This document shows, one piece after another, positions 30,181 to 38,038 of a stretch of 43,251 nt of DNA (position 1 is its first letter; each line of letters opens with the position of its first letter). A model generated the notes under the pieces. That model was not told where the DNA came from. It did no database searches and saw only the letters and a program-made list of their open reading frames with translations. Source of the stretch: an uncultured Oscillospiraceae bacterium (lineage in GTDB: Bacteria; Bacillota; Clostridia; Oscillospirales; Oscillospiraceae); the NCBI GenBank assembly GCA_910588635.1, contig CAJUPW010000024.1, positions 2,097 through 45,347 on the forward strand. Reading direction: 5' to 3'. Position numbers and translations under genes: made by a program.

Positions 30181-31395
30181 ATGAACAAGCTGGAACTGCT
30201 TGCCCCGGCGGGCGACATGGAGCGGCTGGAGATGGCGGTGGCCTATGGGGCGGACGCCGTATATCTGGCGGGAAATACCTTCGGGATGCGCTCCTTCGCC
30301 GGCAATTTCTCCCCCCGGGAGCTGAAAGAGGCCGTGGCGCTGTGCCGCGCCCACGGGGTGCGCGTCCACATCGCCTGCAACACCATGCCCCGGAACGGGG
30401 AGGCGGCCCGACTGCCGGAGTGGCTGGAGTACCTGGAGGAGCTGGGGGTGGACGCGGTGATTCTGGCCGACGTGGGGGTGCTGGCCCTGGCAAAGAGGCA
30501 CGCCCCCCATGTCCAGTGCCACATCTCCACCCAGGCCAGCATCGTCAACTACCAGTCCGCCCGGGCCTGGCACGGCCTGGGGGCCAGCCGGGTGATTTTG
30601 GCCCGGGAGCTGTCTCTGGAGGAAATCAGAGAAATCCGGGCCAAGACGCCCCCTGAGCTGGAGATCGAGGTGTTCGCCCACGGGGCCATGTGCGTCAGCT
30701 ACTCGGGGCGGTGCCTGCTGTCCAACTACATGACGGGCCGGGACTCCAACCGGGGGGCCTGCGCCCAGCCTTGCCGCTACCAGTACGCCCTGATGGAGGA
30801 GAAGCGCCCCGGGGAGTACTTCCCCGTCTATGAGGAGAACGGGGAGACATACATCATGAACTCCCGGGATATGTGCATGATCGACCACATCCCAGAGCTG
30901 ATAGAGGCTGGAGTGGACTCCGTCAAGCTGGAGGGGCGGGCCAAGTCGGCCTACTACGCCGCCATTGTCACCGGGGCCTACCGCCACGCCATCGACGCGG
31001 CGGCGGCGGGGGTCCCCCTGGACCCGGTCTGGCGGGACGAGGTGGAGCACATCAGCCACCGCCACTACTCCACCGGCTTCTTCTACGGCCAGCCGGGGCA
31101 GTTTACCGAGGACGCCCGGTATGTCCGGGACTGGCAGATTGTGGCCAAGGTCCGGTCCTGCGGTGGGGAGGGAAACGCCGTCCTCACCCTGAACAACAAG
31201 TTTGCCGTGGGGGATGCCCTGGAGCTGGTGGGCCCCGATGTCCGGCCTCGGGCCCTCACGGTGGACGCCCTGTGGGACGGGGACGGCGAACCCCTGGAGG
31301 AGGTCCGCCGCCCTCAGATGGAGTTCCGCATGAAGCTGCCATGCTCCGTACCTCCCCTGTCCTTGCTGAGAAGAAAGGCGGATTTGTCACCATGA
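30181..31395 (+). CDS. U32-family protein (probable tRNA hydroxylation factor, TrhP/YrrO type)
   Basis: 404 residues. U32 proteins of this group carry an iron-sulfur cluster and hydroxylate RNA (5-hydroxyuridine in tRNA by TrhP; RlhA for 23S rRNA). Seen: the N-terminal LLAPAGDMERLEMAVAYGADAVYL, the FAHGAMCVSYSGRCLLSNYM motif with two Cys, GACAQPCRY with two more Cys, and IDHIPELIEAGVDSVKLEGRAKS. Those four Cys fit the cluster ligands. The ATG at 30181 has AAGGAG just upstream. The C-terminal ~70 residues form the small beta domain. Which RNA it modifies is inferred from the mltG neighbour, not proven. Confidence 0.9.
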   Translation: MNKLELLAPAGDMERLEMAVAYGADAVYLAGNTFGMRSFAGNFSPRELKEAVALCRAHGVRVHIACNTMPRNGEAARLPEWLEYLEELGVDAVILADVGVLALAKRHAPHVQCHISTQASIVNYQSARAWHGLGASRVILARELSLEEIREIRAKTPPELEIEVFAHGAMCVSYSGRCLLSNYMTGRDSNRGACAQPCRYQYALMEEKRPGEYFPVYEENGETYIMNSRDMCMIDHIPELIEAGVDSVKLEGRAKSAYYAAIVTGAYRHAIDAAAAGVPLDPVWRDEVEHISHRHYSTGFFYGQPGQFTEDARYVRDWQIVAKVRSCGGEGNAVLTLNNKFAVGDALELVGPDVRPRALTVDALWDGDGEPLEEVRRPQMEFRMKLPCSVPPLSLLRRKADLSP

Positions 31396-31766
31396 AACCA
31401 ACCTACGATCAGATGGGCGACTGGCTGGAGGAGATTGCCCGGGAGTTTCCGGAGGCCTTCTTTGAGGACCTGGACGGAGGCATCCAACTGGAGGAACAGG
31501 CCCTCCCCGACCCGGATTTCCCTCCGGGGGAGATGTATATTATGGGGGAGTATGTCCACGACAGTCTGGGCCGGTATATCCTGTTGTACTACGGCTCCTT
31601 TGCCGCCCTTTTGGAGGAGGACGAGGAGGGCTGGAAGGACGAGATATTTGCCACCGTGGCCCACGAGTTCACACACCACCTGGAGGAGACCGCCGGCCTC
31701 CACGCCCTGGACGACAAGGACCTGGAGTTTTTGCGGGAGGCGCTGGCGGAGTATGAGGATGAGTAG
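31392..31766 (+). CDS. Minimal zincin-like metallopeptidase-family protein
   Basis: 124 residues of the short zincin family (Pfam PF06262-type). The zinc motif is HEFTHHLEE near residue 97; the usual acidic N-terminal half (FEDLDGGIQLEEQALPDPDF) and the YVHDSLGRYILLYYGSF strand are present. Natural substrates are unknown. The ATG overlaps the U32 stop by four bases (ATGA), implying coupled translation. It then overlaps gluQ by eight bases. The tight U32-zincin-gluQ overlap suggests a common transcript. Confidence 0.85.
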   Translation: MKPTYDQMGDWLEEIAREFPEAFFEDLDGGIQLEEQALPDPDFPPGEMYIMGEYVHDSLGRYILLYYGSFAALLEEDEEGWKDEIFATVAHEFTHHLEETAGLHALDDKDLEFLREALAEYEDE

Positions 31767-32664
31767 GACGGTCGGCCGTTTCGCCCCCAGCCCCAGCGGG
31801 CGGATGCACCTGGGCAACCTGTGGTCCTGCCTGCTGGCCTGGCTGGCCGCCCGGAGCGAGGGCGGCGGGATGGTGCTGCGGCTGGAGGACCTGGACCCGG
31901 ACCGGTGCCGGCAGGAATACTGCGACCAGGTGATGCGGGACCTGGAGTGGCTGGGCCTGGACTGGGACAATGAGCCGGTGTACCAGAGCAGGCGGACCCA
32001 GGCCTACGCCCAGGCCTTCAATGAACTGGAGCGGCAAGGGCTGATCTACCCCTGTTTTTGCACCCGTGCGGAGCGGCTGGCCGCCTCCGCCCCCCACAGG
32101 TCTGACGGGACGGCTGTCTACGACGGCCGCTGCGGCCGGCTGAGGTTGGAGGAGCAAGAGGAGCTCTCCAAGACCCGCCGTCCCGCCTGGAGGGCGCGGG
32201 TGCCGGAGGAAATAATTACATTTCGTGATTTATTACAAGGAAATTACGAAGAGGAATTAAAGCGGGACTGCGGCGACTTCATTCTCCGCCGTTCCGACGG
32301 GGTATACGCCTACCAGCTTGCCGTGGTGGTGGACGACGCCGCCATGGGGGTCACCCAGGTGGTGCGGGGGAGCGACCTGCTGTCCTCCTCCCCCCGGCAG
32401 CTCTGGCTCCAGGACCGATTGTCCTTGCCCCACCCGGAGTACGGCCATCTGCCTTTGCTCCTGGCCTCCGATGGACGCCGTCTGGCCAAGCGGGACCGGG
32501 ACCTGGAGCTGGGCCGGCTCCAGGAAGAGTTTACCGCTCCGGAGATTGTGGGCCGCCTGGCCTTTGCCGCCGGGCTTATCGACCGGCGGTCGGCAATCTC
32601 TCCACGGGAGCTGGTCCCCCTCTTCTCCTGGGAGAAGCTGCCCAAAGAGGATATGGTACTGTAA
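31759..32664 (+). CDS. gluQ: Glutamyl-Q tRNA(Asp) synthetase (GluQ-RS)
   Basis: 301 residues, lacking the anticodon-binding domain of GltX, as in GluQ-RS, which attaches glutamate to queuosine of tRNA-Asp. Seen: the HIGH-type motif FAPSPSGRMHLGN, LRLEDLDPDRC, the zinc-type Cys pair in CFCTRAE with YDGRC, VVDDAAMGVTQVVRGSDLL, and the KMSKS-like LAKRDRD. The ATG at 31759 has GGAG seven bases upstream; an in-frame ATG six bases earlier is possible. It ends at a strong bidirectional terminator shared with lexA. Function fits with the tRNA-modifying U32 gene two positions upstream. Confidence 0.92.
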   Translation: MSRTVGRFAPSPSGRMHLGNLWSCLLAWLAARSEGGGMVLRLEDLDPDRCRQEYCDQVMRDLEWLGLDWDNEPVYQSRRTQAYAQAFNELERQGLIYPCFCTRAERLAASAPHRSDGTAVYDGRCGRLRLEEQEELSKTRRPAWRARVPEEIITFRDLLQGNYEEELKRDCGDFILRRSDGVYAYQLAVVVDDAAMGVTQVVRGSDLLSSSPRQLWLQDRLSLPHPEYGHLPLLLASDGRRLAKRDRDLELGRLQEEFTAPEIVGRLAFAAGLIDRRSAISPRELVPLFSWEKLPKEDMVL

Positions 32665-32699
32665 AACAGCGCCCCGCGTAAGCGGGGCGCTGTTGGTTT
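32665..32699. terminator. Bidirectional terminator between gluQ and lexA
   Basis: AACAGCGCCCCGC (32665-32677) pairs with GCGGGGCGCTGTT (32682-32694), followed by GGTTTT on plus; a short TTTTAC follows on minus. Confidence 0.85.
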
Positions 32700-33316
32700 T
32701 AATACCGCCGCACCACGGCCACCACCTTGCCGATAATCTCGGCGTGAGTGCCGTCGATGGGCGTATACTCCGGATTCTCTGGCATGAGCCAGACCTGACC
32801 GTCCTTGCAGTGGTAGGTCTTGACCGTGGCCTCGTCCTCGAAGAGGGCCACCACAATTTCGCCGTTGCGGGCGACCTGCTGGCGGTGGACCACCACCAGA
32901 TCGCCGGGCAGAATGCCGGCGCCCAGCATGGACTCGCCCCGGACGGTGAGGGCGAAGTGCTCGCCGGACAGGCCCTGGGTGTCAAAGGTGAGGTAGTCCT
33001 CAATGCACTCCTGAGCCAGGATAGGGGAGCCGGCGGCCACGCTGCCCACGATGGGAACCTGATTGGCGTGGGGGTCGGCCTCCTCGGCCACCGGCCCCAG
33101 AGGGACGCCGGGAAGAGAGATGGCCCTGGTTTTGCCCTCGGCCTTGACAATGACCCCCGCCTCCTCCAGACCCTTCATGTGGAAGTGGACGGTGGAGGGG
33201 GATTTCAGACCCACCGCCGCGCCAATTTCCCGCACAGAGGGAGGGTAGCCGTGTTCATTGGTAAAGGAGAGAATGTAGTCGTAAATCTCCTGCTGTTTCC
33301 GGGTCAGCTTGGCCAT
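32699..33316 (-). CDS. lexA: LexA repressor
   Basis: 205 residues. LexA represses SOS genes and self-cleaves with RecA. Seen: the N-terminal winged helix (LTRKQQEIYDYILSFTNEHGYPPSVREI..SPSTVHFHMKGLE), the cleavage site Ala-Gly in VAAGSP, the catalytic Ser in VRGESMLGAGI and the Lys in ATVKTYH. The ATG at 33316 has AAGGAG upstream; longer starts have no ribosome site. The promoter at 33363-33391 is a perfect consensus with a LexA-like box over the -35, consistent with autoregulation. It converges with gluQ. Confidence 0.97.
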   Translation of the reverse strand: MAKLTRKQQEIYDYILSFTNEHGYPPSVREIGAAVGLKSPSTVHFHMKGLEEAGVIVKAEGKTRAISLPGVPLGPVAEEADPHANQVPIVGSVAAGSPILAQECIEDYLTFDTQGLSGEHFALTVRGESMLGAGILPGDLVVVHRQQVARNGEIVVALFEDEATVKTYHCKDGQVWLMPENPEYTPIDGTHAEIIGKVVAVVRRY

Positions 33317-33362
33317 AAGAAGGACTCCTTTCGGTGGGTCGGCGGGCATATAAGATAATGAA

Positions 33363-33391
33363 ATTATAGCACAAATTTTTCGAGATGTCAA
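33363..33391 (-). promoter_or_regulatory. Consensus promoter of lexA
   Basis: On minus, TTGACA (33386-33391), 17-base spacer, TATAAT (33363-33368): both boxes match the consensus fully. Confidence 0.9.
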
Positions 33392-33402
33392 ACAAGTGTT
33401 TC
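33389..33402. promoter_or_regulatory. LexA-like box
   Basis: CAAACAAGTGTTTC reads as an imperfect 5-4-5 palindrome (minus GAAACACTTGTTTG), close to the Gram-positive CGAAC-N4-GTTCG box. It overlaps the -35 box of the lexA promoter. Confidence 0.65.
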
Positions 33403-33412
33403 ATATTCTTCG

Positions 33413-33444
33413 AAAAACCGGGACGCCCGCATGGGGCGTCCCGG
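33413..33444 (-). terminator. Terminator of the DUF975-Nudix unit
   Basis: On minus an 11-bp stem (CCGGGACGCCC / GGGCGTCCCGG on plus, 33418-33444) with a 5-base loop is followed by TTTTT. Confidence 0.85.
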
Positions 33445-33448
33445 CCGG

Positions 33449-34069
33449 TCAGTCGATCAGCGTGGTCCAGTGGTCGGCGTGGTAGGCGTCGAAGCACATG
33501 CCAATCTGTTCGGCGGTGGTCTTTTCCGTAGCCAGCTCAGGCAGGTTGTCCAGGGAAAACCAGCCGCTGTCCAGTGTCTCCAGGTTGGGCTGGAAGGAGC
33601 CGCCCAGCAAGGAGCACAGCACAAACACCTTGCAGATGCCGTAGACGGAGGGGGGAGCGTTGCGCCGGTTCCGGTCCTGAAGGGCGATGACCAGGTCGGC
33701 GGCGACATCCAGTCCCGCCTCCTCCTTGACCTCTTTGACGGCGTTTTCCCTCACCGACACGTTTACGTCCACCCAGCCACCGGGGAGAGACCAGCGGCCG
33801 TCGCTCTCCTGGACCAGGAGAATCCGCTCCCCCTGGAAGATGGCGGCCCGGGTATCCAGCTTTGGGGTCTGATAGCCGGTCTCATTGCAAAACAGGTCCT
33901 TTACCTTTTCCGGGGGCAGCTCGGTCTGCCGGGCCAGCATTTCAGCGGCGATCTCCCGAATGCGCGCGTAGCGTTCCAGGTCATATTTGTCGTGGCCGTA
34001 CTCCAGCCCTGCCTGGGCCAGGGCCTGGAGCTCCACGACCCACTCCAGCCACTGAGGTCTGCGTTCCAT
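33449..34069 (-). CDS. Nudix hydrolase with N-terminal helical domain
   Basis: 206 residues. Nudix enzymes hydrolyse nucleoside diphosphate-X compounds. The Nudix box reads GGWVDVNVSVRENAVKEVKEEAGLD, with REVKEE-type acidic residues intact, near residues 97-121. An N-terminal helical domain (residues 1-60, WVVELQALAQAGLEYGHDKYDLERYARIREIA) matches the Hydrolase_N group often linked to ADP-ribose or CDP-choline-type substrates. AGGAGG is eight bases before the ATG at 34069. It follows the DUF975 gene by 12 bases and shares its transcript. Substrate not determined. Confidence 0.92.
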   Translation of the reverse strand: MERRPQWLEWVVELQALAQAGLEYGHDKYDLERYARIREIAAEMLARQTELPPEKVKDLFCNETGYQTPKLDTRAAIFQGERILLVQESDGRWSLPGGWVDVNVSVRENAVKEVKEEAGLDVAADLVIALQDRNRRNAPPSVYGICKVFVLCSLLGGSFQPNLETLDSGWFSLDNLPELATEKTTAEQIGMCFDAYHADHWTTLID

Positions 34070-34081
34070 AAATGTACCTCC

Positions 34082-34957
34082 TTACAGCGGCGGCATTTCG
34101 GGCAGCGTCCCCTGAGCGGCCACCAGCCGGGCATCGTAAAACCCGGCGCGGGCGGTGGCCTTGTAGGGGATGAGCCACAGGGACACCGGAACCGTGACCA
34201 GGGTGCTCAGGACGACCACGGGGGTGGAGTAGAGCACCTCCATGGCCTGGCTTCGCCAGGCGTCGGTCATCATATCCACAGGCAGCAGCCCGGCCTGGTT
34301 GAGGGAGAAAAGAAGCACCGCCAGGGTCAGTAAAAAGTTGACAGCCTCCCAGCCGATGAAGGAGAACTCCAGCTTGAACAGCTCCCATTTCCAGCCCCGC
34401 ATCAGGGAGACGCTGCGATAAATGGGGAGGGAAGAGCCGTCGTCCGGCCGGTCGGCCAGCAGATAGGGGGACAGGGCGTACCGCAGGGAGACGGTGATGA
34501 GCACGGCAACGAGGGCGGCGATGAACAGCAGCCAGCCCAGCAGCAAGGCCGCTTCACTGGTAGCCGTGAAAAGCAGGAGGAAAAAGGGAACGGACAGGCC
34601 CATCGCAGCCAGAAAATACCACCCCATAATACGCACAAAGACACCCAGCTCCATGAGCAGCACCCGCCCCGCCACAGAGAAGCCCTGCATCAGGGAGTTG
34701 ATCCCCGGGTCCAGCTGCCGGTAGGTCCACAGGGCCCACAGGCACAGGCCGAACTGGACCACTGTGGTATACAGGGTCAGAAGCAGCTGAAAGAAGAGCA
34801 GCGAGGTCTGGGTATGGGGGACGGGGGCGAAGCTGAACAGCCAGGACACCCCGGTGGTCAACACAATATAGGCCAGTGCCACCACCCAGAACTTAGGGTC
34901 GGTGAGGGCCATCCGCTCTCGGGTCTGGCGCTTGAGTTCCTTGCGGTCGATCTCCAT
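34082..34957 (-). CDS. DUF975-family membrane protein
   Basis: 291 residues with about six hydrophobic segments, starting FWVVALAYIVLTTGVSWLF and including LMELGVFVRIMGWYFLAAMGLSVPFFLLL. The family signature YALSPYLLADRPDDG, SVSLMRGWKWELFKLEFSFIGW and the basic start KRQTRERMA are present. The function of DUF975 proteins is unknown. The ATG at 34957 has GGAGAA eight bases upstream; the TTG at 34972 lies before that site. It is read together with the Nudix gene. Confidence 0.88.
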   Translation of the reverse strand: MEIDRKELKRQTRERMALTDPKFWVVALAYIVLTTGVSWLFSFAPVPHTQTSLLFFQLLLTLYTTVVQFGLCLWALWTYRQLDPGINSLMQGFSVAGRVLLMELGVFVRIMGWYFLAAMGLSVPFFLLLFTATSEAALLLGWLLFIAALVAVLITVSLRYALSPYLLADRPDDGSSLPIYRSVSLMRGWKWELFKLEFSFIGWEAVNFLLTLAVLLFSLNQAGLLPVDMMTDAWRSQAMEVLYSTPVVVLSTLVTVPVSLWLIPYKATARAGFYDARLVAAQGTLPEMPPL

Positions 34958-34972
34958 GAGGTCATTCTCCAA

Positions 34973-35137
34973 TCGGTGCTTGATGTCGTGGTTTGGGGCT
35001 TCTTGTCACGCCTCGGTCCCCTCGCGGCCGGGTCGCTTTCCCTCCGTCTCGGAACACAAACAGCCCCGCTGCGCGGCGCTTGGTTTGCATTCCTCGCTCC
35101 GGTCCAAGCTCCCCTGCTCGGGGATTCGGCGCTTCTA
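34973..35137 (-). repeat. GC-rich intergenic segment resembling a widespread Oscillospirales intergenic repeat
   Basis: 165 bases between the RNA hydrolase stop and the DUF975 ribosome site. On minus it reads through GCGAGG, CCGCGCAGCGGGGC and GAGGCGTGACAAGAAGCCCC, and can be translated from 35147 in one frame to a basic 61-residue peptide. I believe similar sequence recurs between genes in related genomes, so I treat the open frame as spurious. A database check is needed. Confidence 0.4.
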
Positions 35138-36733
35138 TTACTCCCATTTTTCCATAATCTGCTTGAGCTGATCGGCCAGTTTGGACAGGTCCTTGTTGGA
35201 ACGGCCCCGGCTGCGGCTGATGAGGCCGGCCAGCTCTTTGGACATGTCCTGAAGCCGGATATAGGCGGCGGACGGCCGGGCGGCGGAGCCCGCTGTCTTC
35301 TTGACTTCCAGTACCACGCCCTTGGCCAGCAGACAGTTGGTGGCCAGGTCGTAAACCTCCTCGTAGAGGGGGGCGTGGGCGGGGATGCCCCGCTGGTTCA
35401 GATCGCCGGCGAACAGCTCGGTGACTTCGTTGTCTCCGTGGACCACAAAGACCTGCTGAGGTTTTGGGGAGAAATGCTCAATCCACTCCAGCAGGTGATC
35501 CCGGTCGGCGTGGGAGGACAGGCCCTTGAAGTTGACGATTCTGGCCCGGACGGAGATATCCTCCCCAAAGAGCTTCACATTTTTCGCGCCATCCAGCAGA
35601 TGGCGGCCCAGGGTGCCCGCCCCTTGATAGCCCACAAAGACCACGGCGCACTCGGTACGCCAGAGGTTGTGCTTCAGGTGGTGGCGGATACGGCCGGCAT
35701 CGCACATGCCGGAGGCGGAAATGATGATCTTGGGGGTCTTGTCGTCGTTGAGAGCCCGGGACTCCTCGGTGGACTGGGTGAGGGTGAGGCCAGGGAAGGT
35801 GAACAGGTTCTCGCCCCCCTGGATGACGGAGATGGCGTCATCGTCCAGATAGCCCTTCAGGTTGCCAGAATATATTTTGGTTGCCTCGGTGGCTAGAGGG
35901 GAGTCCACATAGACCTTGAAGGAGGGGAGGGACTTCACAAGCCCGTCCCGCTTGATCTCCCGCAGGTAGTACAGCAGCTCCTGAGTGCGCCCCACGGCGA
36001 AGGAGGGGATGATGACGTTGCCCCCCCTGGAGAAAACATCGTCAATAAGCTCGGCCAGAGCCCCGGTGTAGCTCTCCGGAGGCTCGTGGTTCCGGTCGCC
36101 GTAGGTGGACTCCATGACCACATAGTCGGCGCCGTCTACAAAGGAGGGGTCTCGAATGATGGGCTGAGCCTCGTTGCCCAGGTCTCCGGAAAAGACGATC
36201 TTCTTGGTGACGCCGTTCTCGGTGGCCCAGATCTCCAGGATGGAGGAGCCCAGCAGGTGGCCCGCGTCGGAGAAGCGGACCTTGACCCCCTCGCACAGGT
36301 CGAAGAGCCAGCCGTACTCCACCGACTCCAGCATGTGGATGGCCTCCTCAGCGTCCATCAGGGTGTACAGCGGCTCCACCGGAGGCAGGCCGGCGCGCTT
36401 GCCCTTCTGGTTGTGCCACTGGGCGTCTCCCTCCTGGATATGGGCGGAGTCCCGGAGCATGACGCTCATAAGCTGAGCGGTCAGGCCAGTGGTGAGGATG
36501 CGGCCGTTGAAGCCCTCCTTCACCAGAAGGGGCAGGCGGCCGGAGTGGTCGATGTGGGCGTGGGTGATGAGCACATAGTCGATGTAATTGGGAGCGAAGT
36601 CCAGCTTGTTCTCATCGTGCTCATCCTGACCCTGCTGCAGGCCGCAGTCGATGAGAATCTTCTTGCCGTTGACCTCCAGACAGTGGCAGCTGCCGGTGAC
36701 TGCGTGGGCGGCGCCGAAAAATGTCAGTTTCAT
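35138..36733 (-). CDS. Beta-CASP MBL-fold RNA hydrolase (CPSF/Ysh1-type)
   Basis: 531 residues. This family cuts RNA using two zinc ions. Seen: the metallo-beta-lactamase motif 2 THAHIDHSGRLP, motif 3 SDAGHLLGS, motif 4 VFSGDLG, and the beta-CASP part with VMESTYGDR, PSFAVGRTQELLYYL, SASGMCDAGRIRHHL and SSHADRDHLLEWI. The C-terminal 60 residues (SRSRGRSNKDLSKLADQLKQIME) are helical and basic. AAGGAGG sits eight bases before the ATG at 36733. The promoter is unclear, but a GTGTACA/TGTACAC inverted pair lies just upstream. It differs from RNase J in lacking the long C-terminal domain. Confidence 0.93.
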   Translation of the reverse strand: MKLTFFGAAHAVTGSCHCLEVNGKKILIDCGLQQGQDEHDENKLDFAPNYIDYVLITHAHIDHSGRLPLLVKEGFNGRILTTGLTAQLMSVMLRDSAHIQEGDAQWHNQKGKRAGLPPVEPLYTLMDAEEAIHMLESVEYGWLFDLCEGVKVRFSDAGHLLGSSILEIWATENGVTKKIVFSGDLGNEAQPIIRDPSFVDGADYVVMESTYGDRNHEPPESYTGALAELIDDVFSRGGNVIIPSFAVGRTQELLYYLREIKRDGLVKSLPSFKVYVDSPLATEATKIYSGNLKGYLDDDAISVIQGGENLFTFPGLTLTQSTEESRALNDDKTPKIIISASGMCDAGRIRHHLKHNLWRTECAVVFVGYQGAGTLGRHLLDGAKNVKLFGEDISVRARIVNFKGLSSHADRDHLLEWIEHFSPKPQQVFVVHGDNEVTELFAGDLNQRGIPAHAPLYEEVYDLATNCLLAKGVVLEVKKTAGSAARPSAAYIRLQDMSKELAGLISRSRGRSNKDLSKLADQLKQIMEKWE

Positions 36734-36748
36734 GGGATAGCCTCCTTT

Positions 36749-36782
36749 GTGTACAGTATAGGTGCTTGTCCTTATTGTACAC
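36749..36782. promoter_or_regulatory. Inverted repeat GTGTACA-N20-TGTACAC upstream of the RNA hydrolase
   Basis: Exact 7-base arms (36749-36755, 36776-36782) lie just before the ribosome site. A -10-like TACAAT overlaps one arm on minus. A two-site operator is possible; the cognate regulator is not known. Confidence 0.4.
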
Positions 36783-36836
36783 CACTTCTGAGGAAAAAGC
36801 CATACCTGTTTGTGAATATTGTGTAAAAGGAGCTCC

Positions 36837-37613
36837 CTAGATCAGCTCAAAATGCTTCAGAGCGGTGAGGATGCCGTCCTCATCCACCGAATCGGTGACG
36901 TAGTCGGCCTGTTTTTTCACAAATTCATCGGCGTTGCCCATGGCCACTCCGATGTGGGCGTGGCGGAGCATGGGCAGGTCGTTTTCCCCGTCTCCGAAGG
37001 CCATGGACTCCGACAGGTCAAAGCCGAAGTGCTCCAGGACCGCGTCCATTCCGTGGTCCTTGCCGCCTCCGGGGGCGATTACATCCACAAAGGCGGGGTG
37101 CCAGCGCATGACCTCCAGGCCGGGAAAGAAGGCGTCCCCGGCGGCCAGCTCCTCCTCTTTGGTAAAGAAAGCGGTCATCTGGTAAATCTCCTGCTCCAGC
37201 ACCCGACTGGACGGGACAGGGTCGGGCAGGGACAGGTTCAGCTGGCTGGGGAAGACATCGGTGCGGGGGTCCTGGTTTATCAGCATGGTGCCTTGCTCGC
37301 CCAAAAAGAGGCAAGGAGCCTTGGCGGCATCCAGGAGCTCCACCTGCCGCTCCACCACCGGCCGGGGGATAGGGTTGCGCCGCAGCACCTGGCCTCCGGC
37401 GAAGCAGAACTGGCCGTTGACAGTGATAAAGCCGTCAAAGGGGAAGGCGTCGGCGGCCGGGCCGATGGACGCCCAGTGGCGGCCGGTGGCGATGAACAGC
37501 TTGACCCCCTTGGTCCGGAGCCGGCGCAGCCCGTCCAGCACCCCCGGGGAGACCCGGTGGGTCTGAAAGCTGACCAGCGTTCCGTCAATATCGAAAAAGA
37601 CAGCCTTAATCAT
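36837..37613 (-). CDS. Cof-type HAD-IIB phosphatase
   Basis: 258 residues. HAD phosphatases act on sugar phosphates or other small phosphoesters. Seen: motif I VFFDIDGTLVSF, motif II FIATGRHW, a large cap domain, and motif IV MAFGDGENDLPML with the metal Asp residues, then VAMGNADEFVK. AGGAGG is eight bases before the ATG at 37613. It stands 103 bases before the RNA hydrolase on the same strand. Substrate unknown. Confidence 0.93.
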   Translation of the reverse strand: MIKAVFFDIDGTLVSFQTHRVSPGVLDGLRRLRTKGVKLFIATGRHWASIGPAADAFPFDGFITVNGQFCFAGGQVLRRNPIPRPVVERQVELLDAAKAPCLFLGEQGTMLINQDPRTDVFPSQLNLSLPDPVPSSRVLEQEIYQMTAFFTKEEELAAGDAFFPGLEVMRWHPAFVDVIAPGGGKDHGMDAVLEHFGFDLSESMAFGDGENDLPMLRHAHIGVAMGNADEFVKKQADYVTDSVDEDGILTALKHFELI

Positions 37614-37696
37614 ATATATTTCCTCCTGACTGAGAGCTTCTCCGCTATTTTACCGCAAACGGGTGCCGGTTTCCATGTGCGATTTGGACGATTTTG

Positions 37697-37726
37697 GCAT
37701 AATGGCCGCTCCCCAATCCATAGGAT
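37697..37726 (+). promoter_or_regulatory. Sigma-E-like promoter for yabP-yabQ
   Basis: GCATAAT (37697-37703), 15 bases, CATAGGAT (37719-37726). This fits the sigma-E pattern; B. subtilis yabP and yabQ belong to the sporulation programme. The leader would be short (about 15 bases). Confidence 0.5.
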
Positions 37727-37747
37727 AGAGAGAAAGGGGGAATACTT

Positions 37748-38038
37748 ATGGCATTTGTGGACGACCGGGCCCGTCCGGAGCTGAGCCACCGCATCATTTT
37801 GGAGGAGCGGGAGCAGCTGATCGTCTCCGGTGTGGAGGAGGTGGAGAGCTTTGACGAGAGCGCCATTTACCTCACCACCGCCCAGGGCCCGCTGGAGATA
37901 CAGGGGGAGGGGCTGCACATTGAAAAGCTGTCTCTGGACGGGGGCGACCTGAAGGTGGAGGGCCGGGTAGACGCCCTGGTCTACGGGGAAGAGCGCCGTT
38001 CCCGGGGCAGCCTGTTCTCCCGTCTGCTGGGCGGATGA
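37748..38038 (+). CDS. yabP: Sporulation protein YabP
   Basis: 96 residues. YabP is required for spore coat assembly in B. subtilis. Seen: the family core REQLIVSGVEEVESFDESAIYL and TAQGPLEIQGEGLHIEKLSLDGGDLKVEGRVDALVYGEE (as two blocks). The ATG at 37748 has GAAAGGGGG upstream. Its stop overlaps the start of yabQ (ATGA), and yabQ, divIC and yabR follow in the same order as in B. subtilis. Confidence 0.95.
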   Translation: MAFVDDRARPELSHRIILEEREQLIVSGVEEVESFDESAIYLTTAQGPLEIQGEGLHIEKLSLDGGDLKVEGRVDALVYGEERRSRGSLFSRLLGG

